Shown one piece after another: positions 46,008 to 58,558 of a DNA stretch of 64,000 bases. Positions within the stretch are counted from its first letter, which is position 1; each line of letters opens with the position of its first letter. The stretch lies in assembly GCF_029784135.1 (NCBI RefSeq), contig NC_073746.1, positions 149,185,056 through 149,249,055 of the forward strand, given 5' to 3'. The position numbers and the translations under genes are program-made. Below the pieces are notes generated by a model that had not been told where the DNA came from, did not search any database, and saw only the letters and a program-made list of their open reading frames with translations. This DNA comes from Toxorhynchites rutilus septentrionalis. Taxonomy: Eukaryota; Arthropoda; Insecta; Diptera; Culicidae.

Positions 46008-46370
46008 AGTAGTCCAATTGGAATAGCGCAAGATATTGTTAATCATCGTTCGTTGATATACGGTGCGCATTCTCACAGACACACTTTGAGAATTATACAT
46101 TTTAGCATTCCTGGGCTTTGAATATTGTAGAAACTCTTTCGCATGTCTTCTCTGAAAACTGTCTGCTGGTGCTTGTATAAAGAGACAGAACCATGAATCA
46201 CAAAACAAATGGCCCTTTTATTTTTATATGCATGTTACTAAAAAACGCATTAACCAAACCAAAATCAGAAAATGAACAGAAAATGCCCTGTATCCCTAAT
46301 ATCGTCTATGTTGAGTCTTCGCAAAATAATGACGATACCAGATAATTTTTCCAGTTTTATTTAAGAATCA
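46008..46370. other. anonymous spacer
   Basis: Nothing was recognised. Confidence 0.3.
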
Positions 46371-46374
46371 ACAA

Positions 46375-46795
46375 AATTATAAATTCTAGAAATGGAATGA
46401 GGATAACAAACATTGAAAAGTTTAACGCTGTTGCCCCCAAACCAGCAAGTCATCGATATTCCTCAGATGTTTTTGTTGATATTTCAAAAAGTCAAAATGA
46501 AGATCGAGATAATGAAGTTATTGCAGGATACGAGAATCCTCGTCTGTAGTGAAAAAAAAAATACAACCAGGTTATTGAAATAGATCATAACACTTATAGA
46601 TTTTAGATGACCACTAGAAAGATAAGCATCGGAAAAGTTAAGTGTACAGTAGCCGGATCCTAGATGTTCTGCGTTGTTTCAAATGTGAAGAGTTTGGGCA
46701 CATGATCACAGATTGTGAAAATGAGGGAAAATGCTTAAAGTTCAATGAACAACCTAAAATATCATCGTCTGAAGTAAAGCGAATAATATTTAATA
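46375..46795 (+). pseudogene. non-LTR retrotransposon gag-like zinc-knuckle relic
   Basis: ISIGKVKCTVAG (46623 on) is followed, in a shifted frame, by LRCFKCEEFGHMITDC (46669-46716), a CX2CX4HX4C zinc knuckle, and then ENEGKCLKFNEQ, a damaged second knuckle. An 'IG..KC.V' phrase before RCFKC is usual in R1/jockey-type LINE ORF1 proteins. Upstream sequence to 46375 may be more of the same gene but is not recognisable. The relic stops where the mariner begins. Confidence 0.55.
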
Positions 46796-46807
46796 AGTAC
46801 TACTACT

Positions 46808-47728
46808 GACAAAGGCAAAAATGCATCTCAAGCTGCCAATAAAATTTGTGCAGTTTATGGACCCGATACAGTTTCCATTTCCACCGCACAACGATGGTTT
46901 CAACGTTTTCGTTCTGGTGTAGAGGTCGTCGAAGATGCGCCACGCTCCGGAAGGCCTGTCGTCGAAAATAGCGACAAGATCGCTGAATTAGCCGAGAAAG
47001 ACCGGCATAGTAGCAGCCGTAGCATCGGCCAAGAGCTGGGGATAAGTCATCAAACCGTTATTAACCATTTGAAGAAGCTTGGATTCACAAAGAAGCTCGA
47101 TGTATGGGTGCCACACACGTTGACGCAAAAAAACATCTTTGACCGTATCGACGCATGTGAATCGCTGCTGAATCGCAACAAAATCGACCCGTTTCTGAAG
47201 CGGATGGTGACTGGCGATGAAAAGTGGGTCACTTACGACAAGCCCTTATTAACGGCCAGGAAGGCTCTGCTGTGTGTTTGGTGGGATTGTCAAGGAATAA
47301 TCTATTATGAGCTGCTTCCCTATGGCCAAACGCTCAATTCGGACCTGTACTGCCAACAACTGGACCGCATGAAGGTAGCACTCATGAAGAAGAGGCCATC
47401 TTTGATAAACAGAGGTCGCATTGTCTTCCATCAGGACAACGCCAGGCCACACACTTCTTTGGTGACGCGCCAGAAGCTCCGGGAGCTCGGATAGGAAGTT
47501 CTTTTGCATCCGCCGTATAGTCCGGACCTTGCACCAAGTGACTACCACCTGTTTTTGTCCATGGCGAACGAGCTAGGTAGTCAGAAGTTAGCCACAGAAG
47601 AGGCCTGTGAAAATTGGCTATCCGAGTTTTTTGCCAATAAGGAAGCGAGCTTCTATAACAGGGGTATTATGAAGTTGGCATCTCGTTGGGAACAAGTCAT
47701 CGAACAAAACGGCGCATATTTGACTTAA
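46808..47728 (+). pseudogene. mariner (DD34D) transposase
   Basis: A single frame from DKGKNASQAANKICAVYG (46808, N-terminal start missing) to the TAA at 47726. It shows two helix-turn-helix regions (TAQRWFQRFRSG; SRSIGQELGISHQTVINHL) and catalytic Asp 47216 (TGDEKW), Asp 47435 (HQDNARPH) and Asp 47540 (APSDYHLF), with 34 residues between the last two. Defects are a TAG at 47492-47494 where a Trp is expected, an in-frame loss of about 25 residues between VTYDKP and LLTARK, and the missing start. The GC content stands out from the flanks, so it is moderately young. The 5' and 3' TIRs were not found. Confidence 0.9.
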
Positions 47729-49494
47729 AACAGATGATTGTAACTAATTTTCTGAACAAATGAATATTCAAAAAAAAATACCGCAGGATTTTTTTGACAG
47801 CCTAATACATCCACCGTCAGTTTTATATCTGAAACATATTGTTGATAAGAATTCAATCGATTCATCCGGGGTTACAAACTGCTTTTTACCTCTCAAATTC
47901 CAGACACATTCGGAGAGTTGTCCTTTACGCAAACGATTCGATTGAATTCAACATTCGGCTCAAATAATGGAGTTCAGGCAATTTTGGTTGAAAGGGTTAT
48001 GCAGATGTGAATTTTCAAATATCATATTATGCCCTCAGTTCTAGTGACCAGCGATTTTCTTAGATTTTTTTAGAAATCTAAAAAATTTCCAAATTAATTC
48101 TCAGCTACTATTGTAAATTGAAGATGCTCACATTCTGAGCATTTCGGAATAAATTGTGGCCAGATTTTTCCAGGAATCTGACTATGTGATAACAGCGTTT
48201 ATTATGTATGACTATTTTTTATATAATCAATATCTTCGAGAGCGGAACCGACTCTGATTTTTGCAAATGCTCTTGCTGCGGGATGAATGGGAAGCGTAGC
48301 AAGAACACTTCGGGGCTAATTAATTAAAATAATACGAAAAAATTGAAAACAATATGATAAAAATGCTATAAACACTATTTGAATTCCAAATAGCATTCAG
48401 AGCGATATTATTGCCAGTTGCTTCCGAGCCTTTGGAAAGTGCGGACGACGATTTTCGTAAACTAGTCTGTTACGTTACAATTGTTTGATGTATGCAGATG
48501 ACATTGATGTCATTGATGAAGAAACACGAAATACATTTTTTCGTCTTTCTCCATCAAGGACTTGAGTGTACACACAAGTGTTTGCCGATTGACCGTTCCA
48601 CTGAATAACTCGCTTTCGTTTGTTCAAATATGATCTCACATAATTCATTTCCCTCAGAGAACCTCTCCATACCTCATGAAGCGACAGAATCATACGGACT
48701 AAGGAAAGTGAATGATTCATATTCAGTTACTGCAACAGATCATTACCTATAATTGTCAGCAAGTTTATTACAAGTTTATTTTATTTGTTTTAGAGCTGTT
48801 TTGATTATATTGAATTTACAATGTAGTGTCTAATTCGACCTAGTAAACATCTTGGTCTGCATGTTTTTGTTAGTGGACTTTTGGTTTTGTCATTCATAAC
48901 ATTGTTTCACCCACTTTTCAGTTCAGAATGTTCTTTTGGATCTCATCAAAAACTGACATTCGACCACGTTGAAACTCATTCAAAAAGTACGGCCGCTGCA
49001 GTTTTATACTGAAAATCAATCATTATTTTTGACGCTCCCCTAAACTCGCAAATGAAGCTCAATGCCGTCAACGCGTAAAAGATAATAATTTATTTTCAGT
49101 TGGAGTGTTCATACACTTTTTTGATTCCAGATGGCTTTTTAACAAATGAGAAATATTAGTCTTACTAATTATTTCTCTCAGTGTGACGATTAATCGATTA
49201 ATAGATTAATTAATCGTCTCGAATAACAAACTGCTGAAAAGTATTCGATTAACTGATGAACGATTAATTTCAATAATCGGGGATCACTAAGTGCAACACT
49301 ATGTAAATATTTAGCTAGTTAGATGCTCAAGGAAGGGTAGTCAGATAATATTTTTAATTTTCAACGCTGCTATTCCTTGCAATACATATATATTTATATA
49401 AACCGCAAAGTTTTACTAGCAACACCGCTCCAGTAAGAATCAAAAACTTTCTCGTTTTAGTTCTTCTCCCATTCGCCGCTCTCCGCCATTGGTG
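47729..49494. other. gene-free AT-rich stretch
   Basis: No family was recognised. AGATTTTTTTAGAAATCTAAA near 48062 (palindromic) and a cluster of CGATTAAT/ATTAATCG units at 49188-49270 are the only structures noted. Confidence 0.4.
49188..49272. repeat. ATTAATCG repeat cluster
   Basis: ACGATTAATCGATTAATAG, ATTAATTAATCGTC and ACGATTAATTTCAATAATCG crowd within 85 bp, self-complementary in several registers. Confidence 0.6.
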
Positions 49495-50945
49495 ACCGAA
49501 TTTCGACGTTATTGACGTAGAACTACGTCTTTCATTGAGGGTGCCAAATCAGAAAAAAGGTCCCGTTTTTTTATGAAATAAAGCCAACGTTAATAATTAT
49601 TTTTGCCGCGAACGGATTTTGACGATTTACATACCAAACGAATCGGAAATTTCCTATGATTTGTTTTTTATACTATATATTACAATCACCTTATGTGAAA
49701 ACGGTTTGAGTTGAGAAAAACTAGAAGCATTTCCATTTTCCCATACATTTGTTCTGCTCATTTGTGAGCTCCCTTACCCATGCCGTAAATAACGAGCAAC
49801 TTAGCAGCGAACAACGAAGGGGAATGATTTAAAGTCTCCGTGAACAAAGAAAAGAAGAAGAACAAAGGAGAATATTTGCCTAGAGCATAAATATTGAATC
49901 TCGCTGAGGAAAACTTTAGAGGCGAATGAACTGCAAAGTTTAAAGCCTCTTAAAAACAAAGAAGAAGAAGAAGAAGAAGAAGGAAAACTTCTTCTTCTCG
50001 TTCTCGTTCTAGATACGAAGCAATGAACATTGTTTGTTCTTCCTTGTTTTGCATCATCACATGTCTTCGTGTTTCGGATTGTGCTGTGGACGCGACCAAA
50101 TTACTTACTCGCTGATGTCTCCGATATTGCATCAATCTGACGCCATTCCATTAAGGTTCTAACTACGCAATTGTGTGAGGAATCGTTCATAATGAAGCAA
50201 TGCAACTCTTTTCGAGATTATTGAGATTAACAAACATAATTTATTTCGTTTATTTAGTAACCAAGAAGATTAATTTTCGTTCTAGAATTTTGTATGTGAT
50301 TGGGTTTCGCTCGCCAGTAGCAAAATTGTCTCCACTAAGGATAATAGCTGCGCTTATTTCGAGTATGAGAAAGTAATGCAACTTTTTTCGAGGCCAGTGA
50401 TATTAACAGAAGCATTTCTTTCGAGAATAGCGCAAAATGGTGAGAAATGTTGATATTCTTAGTCGCTTCGAGCCACCAATGAATGGCTCTGTATGCATAC
50501 TATGTTGAACGGTTGGTTGGTGCTGTTTGGGTTTCGTTGTACGAACAATGTTTAGAGGTGCGATTCCACTGAGACAATACTAAATAACATGTAGCATGAT
50601 ATTTGATTCTTGCAAATATTGCCATTGTTGTTGTTTCCATTCGGTGCTAAAGAAAGATTGACATATGATTGATGTTATGTGATGTGGAATAATGGTGCTG
50701 GTGCAACAAGTATATAATCGCCTGTAGCCGAGTGTATGTCAACTGCGAAATATCAATTATCGTCAACTGATTCTACAATAAAAAAACATTTCAGGACGAC
50801 CAAACCTTTGTACTAAACAGTTATTTCTAAAATTTCGCAGCATTCTAAAATAATATCCGAAGTTATTAACAACGGACTTGAACAAAATAACAGAGTAGTT
50901 CTACGTCAACAATGTGGTCGTGTCTTGGACACAAGCGCTGATAGC
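49495..50945 (-). mobile_element. family B repeat, longest contiguous copy (~1.45 kb)
   Basis: The left end has TTGACGTAGAACTACGTC (49514) then GAGGGTGCCAAATCAG. The right end, inverted, has AGTTCTACGTCAACAATGTG (50898) then GTCGTGTCTTGGACACAAG. The two ends share an inverted TTGACGTAGAACTAC core, so they act as terminal inverted repeats. Inner blocks match fragments at 8.8-9.1, 31.5-31.9, 55.1-55.5, 59.6-60.0 and 62.7-62.8 kb. No transposase was seen; autonomous partner unknown. Confidence 0.6.
49908..49985 (+). repeat. LINE-type (GAA)n tail nested in family B
   Basis: AGAGGCGAATGAACTGCAAA, GTTTAAAGCCTC, TTAAAAACAAAGAAG and then (GAA)n; same as 35782-35865. Confidence 0.6.
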
Positions 50946-53217
50946 TTTCGACGATTCTCTCATTAGTAATTTGTTGCAGAAGAACCCAAAGATGTTGACA
51001 CACGAGATATGTTCAAAAAGTTTCGCGTCTTTCGAATTTACGTGGGTAACGTATATTCGATTCTAGATTTTTTTTTGTGTCATTATGTTAGTACTCATGT
51101 CTCTCACTTATGCTGACAAGACGATTTTTGTCTATTGCAAAAATAGGTCACAGTATATGTATCAAATTTTGTGTGAAAAACAAAATTAAGTGCGCGAACA
51201 CATTCCGAATGTTGATTGTGACCAGTGTGACATTTTAATATGTACCAGAGGGGTTAAATATCTTACGCATTTGTACTTTTTCTTCCAAAAATCGGTCCCA
51301 TCGAAAATATTCGTTGTAGAGGAAAACCCATTTAATTAGCATAAAAAATACTCATTTATTTACTACAAATATCACATTTACATTTCATTCGCCATTCGTG
51401 TGTTTGATGATGCTTATACATAGTTTTTCTGAATCTAGATTGCATACTAAACCAGGCGATACTGCGGCGTAAAAGTAATCATGTATCTTAATGTAGCTTT
51501 GTTCAAATGTAAGAAATTTCACCCGCGGAAAAAATCTGTACTAATCTGTACTTTTTGACGAAAATCTTTACTCTCTACCGTACGGAATCTGTACCAAAAA
51601 TAACAAAAAAATCTGTACCTTTCCAGATAAATCTGTACGTGTGGCAACACTGACTGTGACATCTGATGAACCTACTTTGGAGCGAAACAACGTTTATCGG
51701 AGTTCGAAAAAATGTTAGCAGACATCTTTTAGTTTTAAAACAGACGAATCTAAAATTGAAAAAAAAAAGAATTTTTCCCGATCAATCGAAAGGCTTCTTT
51801 CATGATAAGTTTCCGCTATTTTGATGCGTAAATAGATTCGGGTCGAGCGAAAAATGCACAAACTTTGAATGTTCCAACTATCAGTTACCTATACCGGAAA
51901 CAAAACTGACACAAAAGTTTTTCTCATCCAAAAGTTCCGAGATCAAAAACACGTGACGACGACAACGTCTCCAAAATGATCAATCTCTTCTATCAACATG
52001 ACCCGCCGTTGGGGACGAAACTTTTCCTCGTTATGATTTTCCGGAAAGCAGATCGAATTCCTCAAACACTTCGGGCCGGACGGGACAAAACAGGAACAAA
52101 ATACAAAACTTTTCCGATTTGTTCAGTCGATTCACTGTTGACCCACTGGTTCCATAAATATATTTATGATGGATCATTATTTTTCACGACGCCGGAACGA
52201 TTAAAATTGCTACCGAACCGTTTAAGTTTGCCCGGCTCGCATCTGTTGATCGATTTTGCCTCCGATATTGCACAGATAAAGTCCACTTCGGCGCTGTACC
52301 GAGAATACTGATTGCTTGCCGTGACATTTTCCACCCCATGCTTGCGTGCCGTATTTTCATCCTCATCGAATGTCCGTTTCGTCTACCATCTTTCTAACTT
52401 GCTTTGCTGTTGTTGTCAACAGGAGGCCAGTAACGTTTGACCGAGTGCTCGGAGGATATTCGATAGCAGCTCCAGTTTTTCATAGAGACAATTTTCATTG
52501 TTTCGTTGAATCCGTATCTCGTCGTCAGAGCGAAAAGTCAATGGCGGTGGAAGCACTGTCTCTGACAATACCAAGAGAGAGCAGCGATTCACTCGGCGTG
52601 ACGAAAACTGCGGTGCTGTCTCATTTATTTTTTAAATTGACTTTTATTGAAATGGACAGATTAGCTGAAGTTCCCGGAACAGCTTTGTCTGGCTCTCAAT
52701 ACGGAGTGTTCTTCCGGTGGTTATAAAATTTTAATGTACTGCCTGACTGGTTACATAACTCATCGCTTTCCGTTCGTTGCCTTTGCAAGTAATGGGTGTT
52801 CGGAAGGTACTGTTGATGGCATTGCTATTTTTATAGAGGAAATATATTTTCGTAGAATTGCGCGATGTATCTCACATGTATCTTATTTGGAAAGGTAATT
52901 AAGTAGCTCTTATTCTTTCCTTCTTTTTCTCAATGTGTAATTCCTGATCTGCACATGAAGCCTTCCGTTGTTGTCCCTAAGTTTGACGCCATTTTGTTTC
53001 CATTTCCCTAGGGTCATTATCAGGAAATGAAATCCTTCTCACGGAACTAACATTAGCATTTATTTCTGAATTTAACAGTCAGAATAGAACAATTCCGCAC
53101 CAAATCAGTCGGCCGCTGACCCAACCCTCTTGGATTTTATTGAAACTTGGTACTTATGATGGAAACTACCTAAATTCACATTTTTCCATTATCATACGAT
53201 CAATTTAAATCACAAAT
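50946..53217. other. gene-free stretch with ATCTGTAC repeats
   Basis: AATCTGTAC recurs about five to six times at 51534-51640, ending GTACGTGTGGCAACACTG. Frames at 51976-52311 and 52346-52726 lie in a GC-richer patch (51.9-52.7 kb) but show no recognised domain. Confidence 0.4.
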
Positions 53218-53472
53218 GAGGGGCTTAGAATGGAAGGGGTGTAAGTGATTTGATCGATTTCTCTACATCGACTCTCTCTTTTGGTCATAACTTAGTTGCA
53301 AACTCATTCCCAGCTGTATTTGACAATGTGGAAGATAGGTCAGAGCCTCATCTATCGGATTCTATAGCAAACTCAAATTGGAACGTTTTTACAGTTGAGT
53401 TATTAATCAAAGAAAAAGATGATGAAGAGAAATCGATCAAGTCACTTACACCCCTTGCATTCTAAGCCCCTC
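53218..53472. mobile_element. 255-bp MITE with ~46-bp inverted ends
   Basis: GAGGGGCTTAGAATGG and AAGGGGTGTAAGTGA at the left are mirrored by TCACTTACACCCCTT and GCATTCTAAGCCCCTC at the right, continuing into GATCGATTTCTCT. AAAT flanks both ends (a possible 3-4 bp duplication). A 71-residue frame inside is not a recognised protein. Confidence 0.8.
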
Positions 53473-53475
53473 AAA

Positions 53476-54081
53476 TGATTTTTCGAAAGGTTGTATTCAA
53501 AATCATTGATCTTTCTTCCAAATCGCAACTCAAAATTCGTCTGTCTAATCAAAGAATGATGTTTGATAAAGTTGTTGGAAAATTAATGTACTACATATCT
53601 AGAAAAAAATATGTTTCAAATGCACTGTTAAAAAATCTTACTCAAAAATTTAATTTAATGTTGAAGACTTTTATATCTCAAAACATGCTCCCTCCAATAT
53701 TTTTTGGATTTTTTTTTATTGGAAAGCCTTTCTAATTTATAAAGTATACAAAGTATTGAAATTTAATAAAATTCATATATCTTTTTTGAGGAGACCTACA
53801 CGGTACCACGGTGTATCAAACTTTGTTAAATTGAAAAAATTTTCCAATAAAAATACACCAAAAAATATGGAAGGGGACGTTTTTGAGATTTAAAAGTTTT
53901 CAATATTAAATTGAATTTCAGAGTGATATTTTGTGAAAGTGGATTTATGTTGTTATTTTTCCTAAACAGTTCATTAATTTCCCAATAACTTCTTCGAACA
54001 TCATATTTTAATCAGATATCTCAATTCTGAATGATGATTTAAACAAAATCAATGATTTTGTGTGCGCCCTTTTAAAAATCA
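53476..54081. repeat. ~600-bp hairpin element
   Basis: GATTTTTCGAAAGG, AAAATCATTGATC, ATGATGTTTGATAAAGTTG and ATGTTGAAGACTTTTATATC on the left are mirrored in order by GATTTAAAAGTTTTCAATAT, CAATAACTTCTTCGAACATC, AAAATCAATGATTTT and CCTTTTAAAAATC on the right. The arms are about 230 bp around a loop near 53725-53850. It abuts the preceding MITE. Confidence 0.7.
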
Positions 54082-54344
54082 GACGTAATTGAAATTGGAC
54101 ATAATGAAAATAAAAAAAAAATTAAAATTGTGGTTTTGGGTAGCTTCCATTATATTAGGTTGAGGAAAAAATTATCCTTTATTTTCTCGATAGCTGGCTT
54201 TAGTGATCAATATCTCGCGTAATATCGATCATACAATTTCAGGTATAGGCTCGTTGTAAAGGTGACATTTCACACTAAAAAATTATTAAATATTTTGCTT
54301 TTTTTTTGTTTGTTCCATTCAGTTGTGAGTTATAGGCTGTTAAC

Positions 54345-54900
54345 AACGGATGTCAACAAAAAGAAAATTCGGTACATTTAACACTTCTGCTTTTATAAAT
54401 GCGAAAATGCAAGCCAGGCCGTTGAAATTGCTATTGGTGTGTATGGTGTCGATACTGCAACAGTAAAATAAGTGCAACTCAAGTCATTTTTCAAATTTAT
54501 TTTTAATTTTTTTTTTAAATTTTCATTTTAGTGCAATATACTAAATTGAGATCTGTACTGTCAACAAATGGACTGTTTGAAGCTGGCGATTGACTAGAAA
54601 CGTTCAAAACTGGCTAACAGAAGAGGTTTTGTGTTCCTTCAGGACAACGCAAGGTCACAGATTTCCGAGCGCTTGATTGGGATGTTTTTATGCATCCACT
54701 ATATAGTCCGGACCCGGCACCAAGCGATTACCACCTTTTCCTCGCATTGCAAAATTTCCAGAGTGATAAGAAATTGGGATTAAGAGAAGATTGTAAAAAT
54801 CTATTGCTAGAGTTTATTGCCAATAAGGATAAAGACCTCTATGATGGAGACATCACGAAGAATGGCAACACATTTTGCAACAAAACGGTGCATATCTGAC
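54345..54900 (+). pseudogene. mariner transposase relic, internally deleted
   Basis: N-terminal MSTKRKFGTFNTSAF (54351) and ENASQAVEIAIGVYGVDTAT-like reading (54400 on) break off near 54465. The sequence resumes at 54555 with LYCQQMDCLKLAID, FVFLQDNARSQIS (second Asp) and PLYSPDPAPSDYHLFLALQ (third Asp, near 54722), then ends at the TGA at 54897. The middle third, including the first catalytic Asp, is gone, and there are shifts near 54665. It belongs to the same broad mariner type as 46808-47728. Confidence 0.8.
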
Positions 54901-55139
54901 CCAAATCGGACAATCCGAAGCATATTAAAAATAGTTTTGAATTTCACCCAAAAATAATGGATTACTTTTTCCCCAAACTAATATGTACCAATTTTCAATA
55001 AAATCGAAGAGGGCTTTTGCATTTTTCGGCTGATTCTACGAGGAATTGCTCACTAGAGGAATGCTTTATTCTGACTATTTGTTTTTAAACTATTAATGAA
55101 AGATATGTATGTATTTAAGAAAATTGTAAGGGGTTGTGC
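54901..55139. other. mariner 3' flank and anonymous DNA
   Basis: CAAATCGGACAATCCGAAGC and the following 90 bp probably are the mariner 3' untranslated end; no inverted partner was found. Confidence 0.35.
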
Positions 55140-56522
55140 CTAGGACACGACCGCATTTTTGACGTAGAACTAAGGAATTTATTATTCAATCCGCTTGTTT
55201 GTCACTTTGAATATTATTTTAGAATGCATCGAACTTTTTGAAATAACGTTTTAGAACAATATTTTATTGGCGTGAGAAGAGTCGTAGTTTTAAAGAATCA
55301 GTTGAAGATGGGTGAGTCATGATTCATTATTTTCCTCTCCAGAGCAATACGACGAGCACGATAATAATAAGCAAGCATCGCAAGCGTTATTTTTATTTTT
55401 AATGCTATAGCTTTAATAGTTACCGTGGTGATCATTTTCCAGTTGACGTAGAAACGCTTACAGGCGATTATATGTTTGTTCCATCACCATCATCCACATT
55501 GACGACATTGAGCTTCGTTTTCCGAGTTTGAGAAGCAACAAAAAATAATGGTTTTTCAGGTGGAACGAACATATGTGATCAGCCGGGAAGAAAGAGGGCT
55601 TAGGGTAAAAAACAAGTTTCCGAAAAAAACGCGTTTAAAGTTTACACTACGAAAACATCTGTTTTAAAGGTTTCATCACAGAAGAGAAGTGGAACTTGAG
55701 AGAAAAAAGGGGCAACGATTGTAAACAGTGAAAAAATTGACAGATGGTTTACGCTCTAAAAAATTAACAGAATGTTGAGATGTCTCTAAAACGGTAGGAT
55801 ACGTCTTATGTAAGGTCGGAGATTCGTATATAATGTTATTAATTTGCATTATCCAAATAAACACATATGTATTGTAATCTTGCTGTGCTGTTCATAACAA
55901 CTTTTATGGTCGTATTCGACCAATGATGACAAATGTGTCGTAATTTACGAATAAAGCTTTACCATATAAGCTGGACATTGAATAAAAAAATTCAAAACGT
56001 GGTAAGAGCATCAGATGCGAATAAAAATATTTTAATGCATTTTCATCGGAATAAATTGAATGATTGAATAATAATACGACTGAATAATGTATGTACGCTA
56101 AAAAAAACAACATAAAAATATAATTCCTGAATAAATTTTATTATTTCAGATTCGAGCAAACTCCGTATAAAGACATTTTTATTTCTGAAAATATCCTCTG
56201 TTGGTCGTGATATTGTATCTAGAATTTACAAGGTAATGAAACATTACCATCAATTAGTTTCTAGTAATAATTTTTTTTAGTTGCAGGTGAAATTGATACC
56301 AATCTATATTTTTTTGAAAACTGTGAAAGTTTCAATAATTTTATTTCAAGAGACGTTTCATTGTATAGAAAGACGGTAAACTTTAATTTCGATCGAATGT
56401 AAACACGATAAACCACATTGATTTATTTATAGCCCTAGTCAATTTTGATCTCAGTAACTTGAATTCTGTGAAATAAGCAGTCTAGAAATTATTGAGAATA
56501 ATATAAGTAAATCTAGATAATC

Positions 56523-56998
56523 AGCCATTCCATACCAAACCGATATAGTGGTTCTCAGATTTTCGTCAAAAGTGGTAAGTGGTGAAAGTGTTCTTTATCG
56601 CAAAATATTAGACCCGTATTTTTTTATTTTTTCATTAGGGTGCCCATTTCCATTTAAGGGTGGTTCGAAAAATCAATTTTTGAGATATGATTTTCTAAAG
56701 TTCAACTCGACTACAATCAATAATCACGGAAATAACATCCATTTTTGCGGGTTCAATATTCAATAATATATTTTGATAAAAAACTAGCTTATTGGCTTAA
56801 ATTTGATATGTGGATTATCTAAACCAGTTCAGTGGAATTTTTGTAAAAAGGCATTTTGGGAAGGAGTGGAAAATAATGATTTTTCGGATCACCCTAAAAT
56901 GAAAAAATAGGGTTCTAATATTTTGCAATAAAGAACAAAATTACCACTTTTGACGAACATCTGAGAGCTACTCTATCGGTTAGGCATGGAGTGGCTGT
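56523..56998. mobile_element. family A MITE, short complete copy (476 bp)
   Basis: Both ends are present: CAGCCATTCCATACCAAACC at 56523 and ATCGGTTAGGCATGGAGTGG then CTG near 56998. The interior is a reduced set of family A modules. Confidence 0.8.
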
Positions 56999-57081
56999 AT
57001 TAATACAATAATAATATAATAGAAGTATCATTGACTTCTTTCATATTGTATGTGATATAATTCACTTTATATATTTATATA

Positions 57082-57374
57082 CAGTAGAACCTCGATTATC
57101 CACGAAATAGTCGGTCTAGATCACCGCGTAAAACGAAAAACGCGGATAACGCAATAAAAGGCTACAAATAATGTACAAACACAAAAAAAAGTTTTTTTGG
57201 CATGAAAACTATGTTAGAACTTATTGAACCATCCATCTGTAAGTTCGTTTACATCAGTGATCAGATAATGTGAAAGCCATGACCAAAACCATAGAGCAAG
57301 ACTCTACCACTCATTTACAAATTCCGGCAATTCGTACCGCGGATCACCCGCTCGTGAATAATAGAGGTTCTACA
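57082..57374. mobile_element. pogo-like MITE, complete (293 bp)
   Basis: CAGTAGAACCTCGATTATCC after TA, mirrored by AATAATAGAGGTTCTACAG at the right. GCGGATAAC and GTACCGCGGATCACCC lie subterminally. Same family as 40738-40960; CAGTAGAACC...-type ends are usual for pogo/Tigger MITEs. Confidence 0.8.
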
Positions 57375-58558
57375 GAATATTTTTAAATGAAAACATTTGT
57401 CAAACAAACTGCAAAACTAAAACATTTTATAATGTGCTTTTATTTTTTGAGTTTGAGTTTATTACAATCAAAAGCTCTTTTGTCGTTTTAAGTTACTATT
57501 AGGCATGTTTGCGGATTCATAGAAAGATAATATTCTATTTAATATTTCGATCCTTGAAAGAAGCTCATTGGTTTGAGAATTAAGAATTAAAAAACACATA
57601 AACTCATGATTTCTTCCAAAAATTCATAACTTTTCAACCATTGAGCCGATTTCAAACCTCTACATATCAAGTGAAATCTTATTCTTCTATCAATCAACTT
57701 CAATATGTCCCAAACTTAGGAATTTGGGACTACACAATAAATTTAATTATAAAGCTGAGAAAATTCGCCACTTCATTCTCCACAATTCGTTCTTTCAAAA
57801 CAATTTCTATCTTGTCGCATTTTTTTCGCAATTACCTTTTAAACCTCTCAAATTGAACTGACAAAATGATAGATCAAAGAATGAAAAGCAGGAAAAATTG
57901 ATAAATAATGGGGGGTAAATGTTAAGTAAAGGTAATCATGGATTTTTAATAACCATATCAGAAAAATTATTCAAAAAAACACATTCCTTTTTTTAATTTC
58001 TCTTTCAAATTTTGATAAAATTGCACTGAATAGTATAGAAAAGGGCAATATTAATATTTGATTAAACTTATGTAATTATGAACATGTTTATATGAATCTT
58101 TCCATCTTATCATTCTTCATTAAAGACCTTGCATCAAGACACCTAGAAATCGATACACTCCATATACATACCAAATCAAGTATGCCCGAAAAAAAATTAT
58201 TCTTCATGTAAACAAGGATTGAAAATGTGGACACTTTTTAGTCAGTGAATTCTATGGAGTTCCACTGCTGTGGTTTCATGTTGGATGAATTCTCTTCTGT
58301 GGTATGTTGTCACACTTGTGAACTTGTGAACTAGAATACTTTTCAATCTTGCTTGGTTTTTATACGTTGGGTGAAGGTATCGACATGTTCATTCGGTTGT
58401 TTGAAGACGAAACATTTATCTTATCACTTTGCGGTTTTCGTGTTACTCGTGGTTATGATTTTGACATCGCCAAGACGTGATTTAATTCATTTTATTCAAT
58501 TTAAAATACTTTTCAGTCATAATTTAGTTCTAAAAAATTGTTATCGACGTGCAAAGCG
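57375..58558. other. interior of the 3.34-kb element, no gene recognised
   Basis: AT-rich, with one module (TTCATAACTTTTCAACCATT, GAGCCGATTT, CTACATATCAAGTGAAA at 57623-57680) resembling the family A internal module. Confidence 0.4.

Noticed and set aside
52346..52726. 126-residue open frame as a gene
   Set aside because: No recognisable domain or splice structure, and the composition is typical of random translation in a GC-richer patch.
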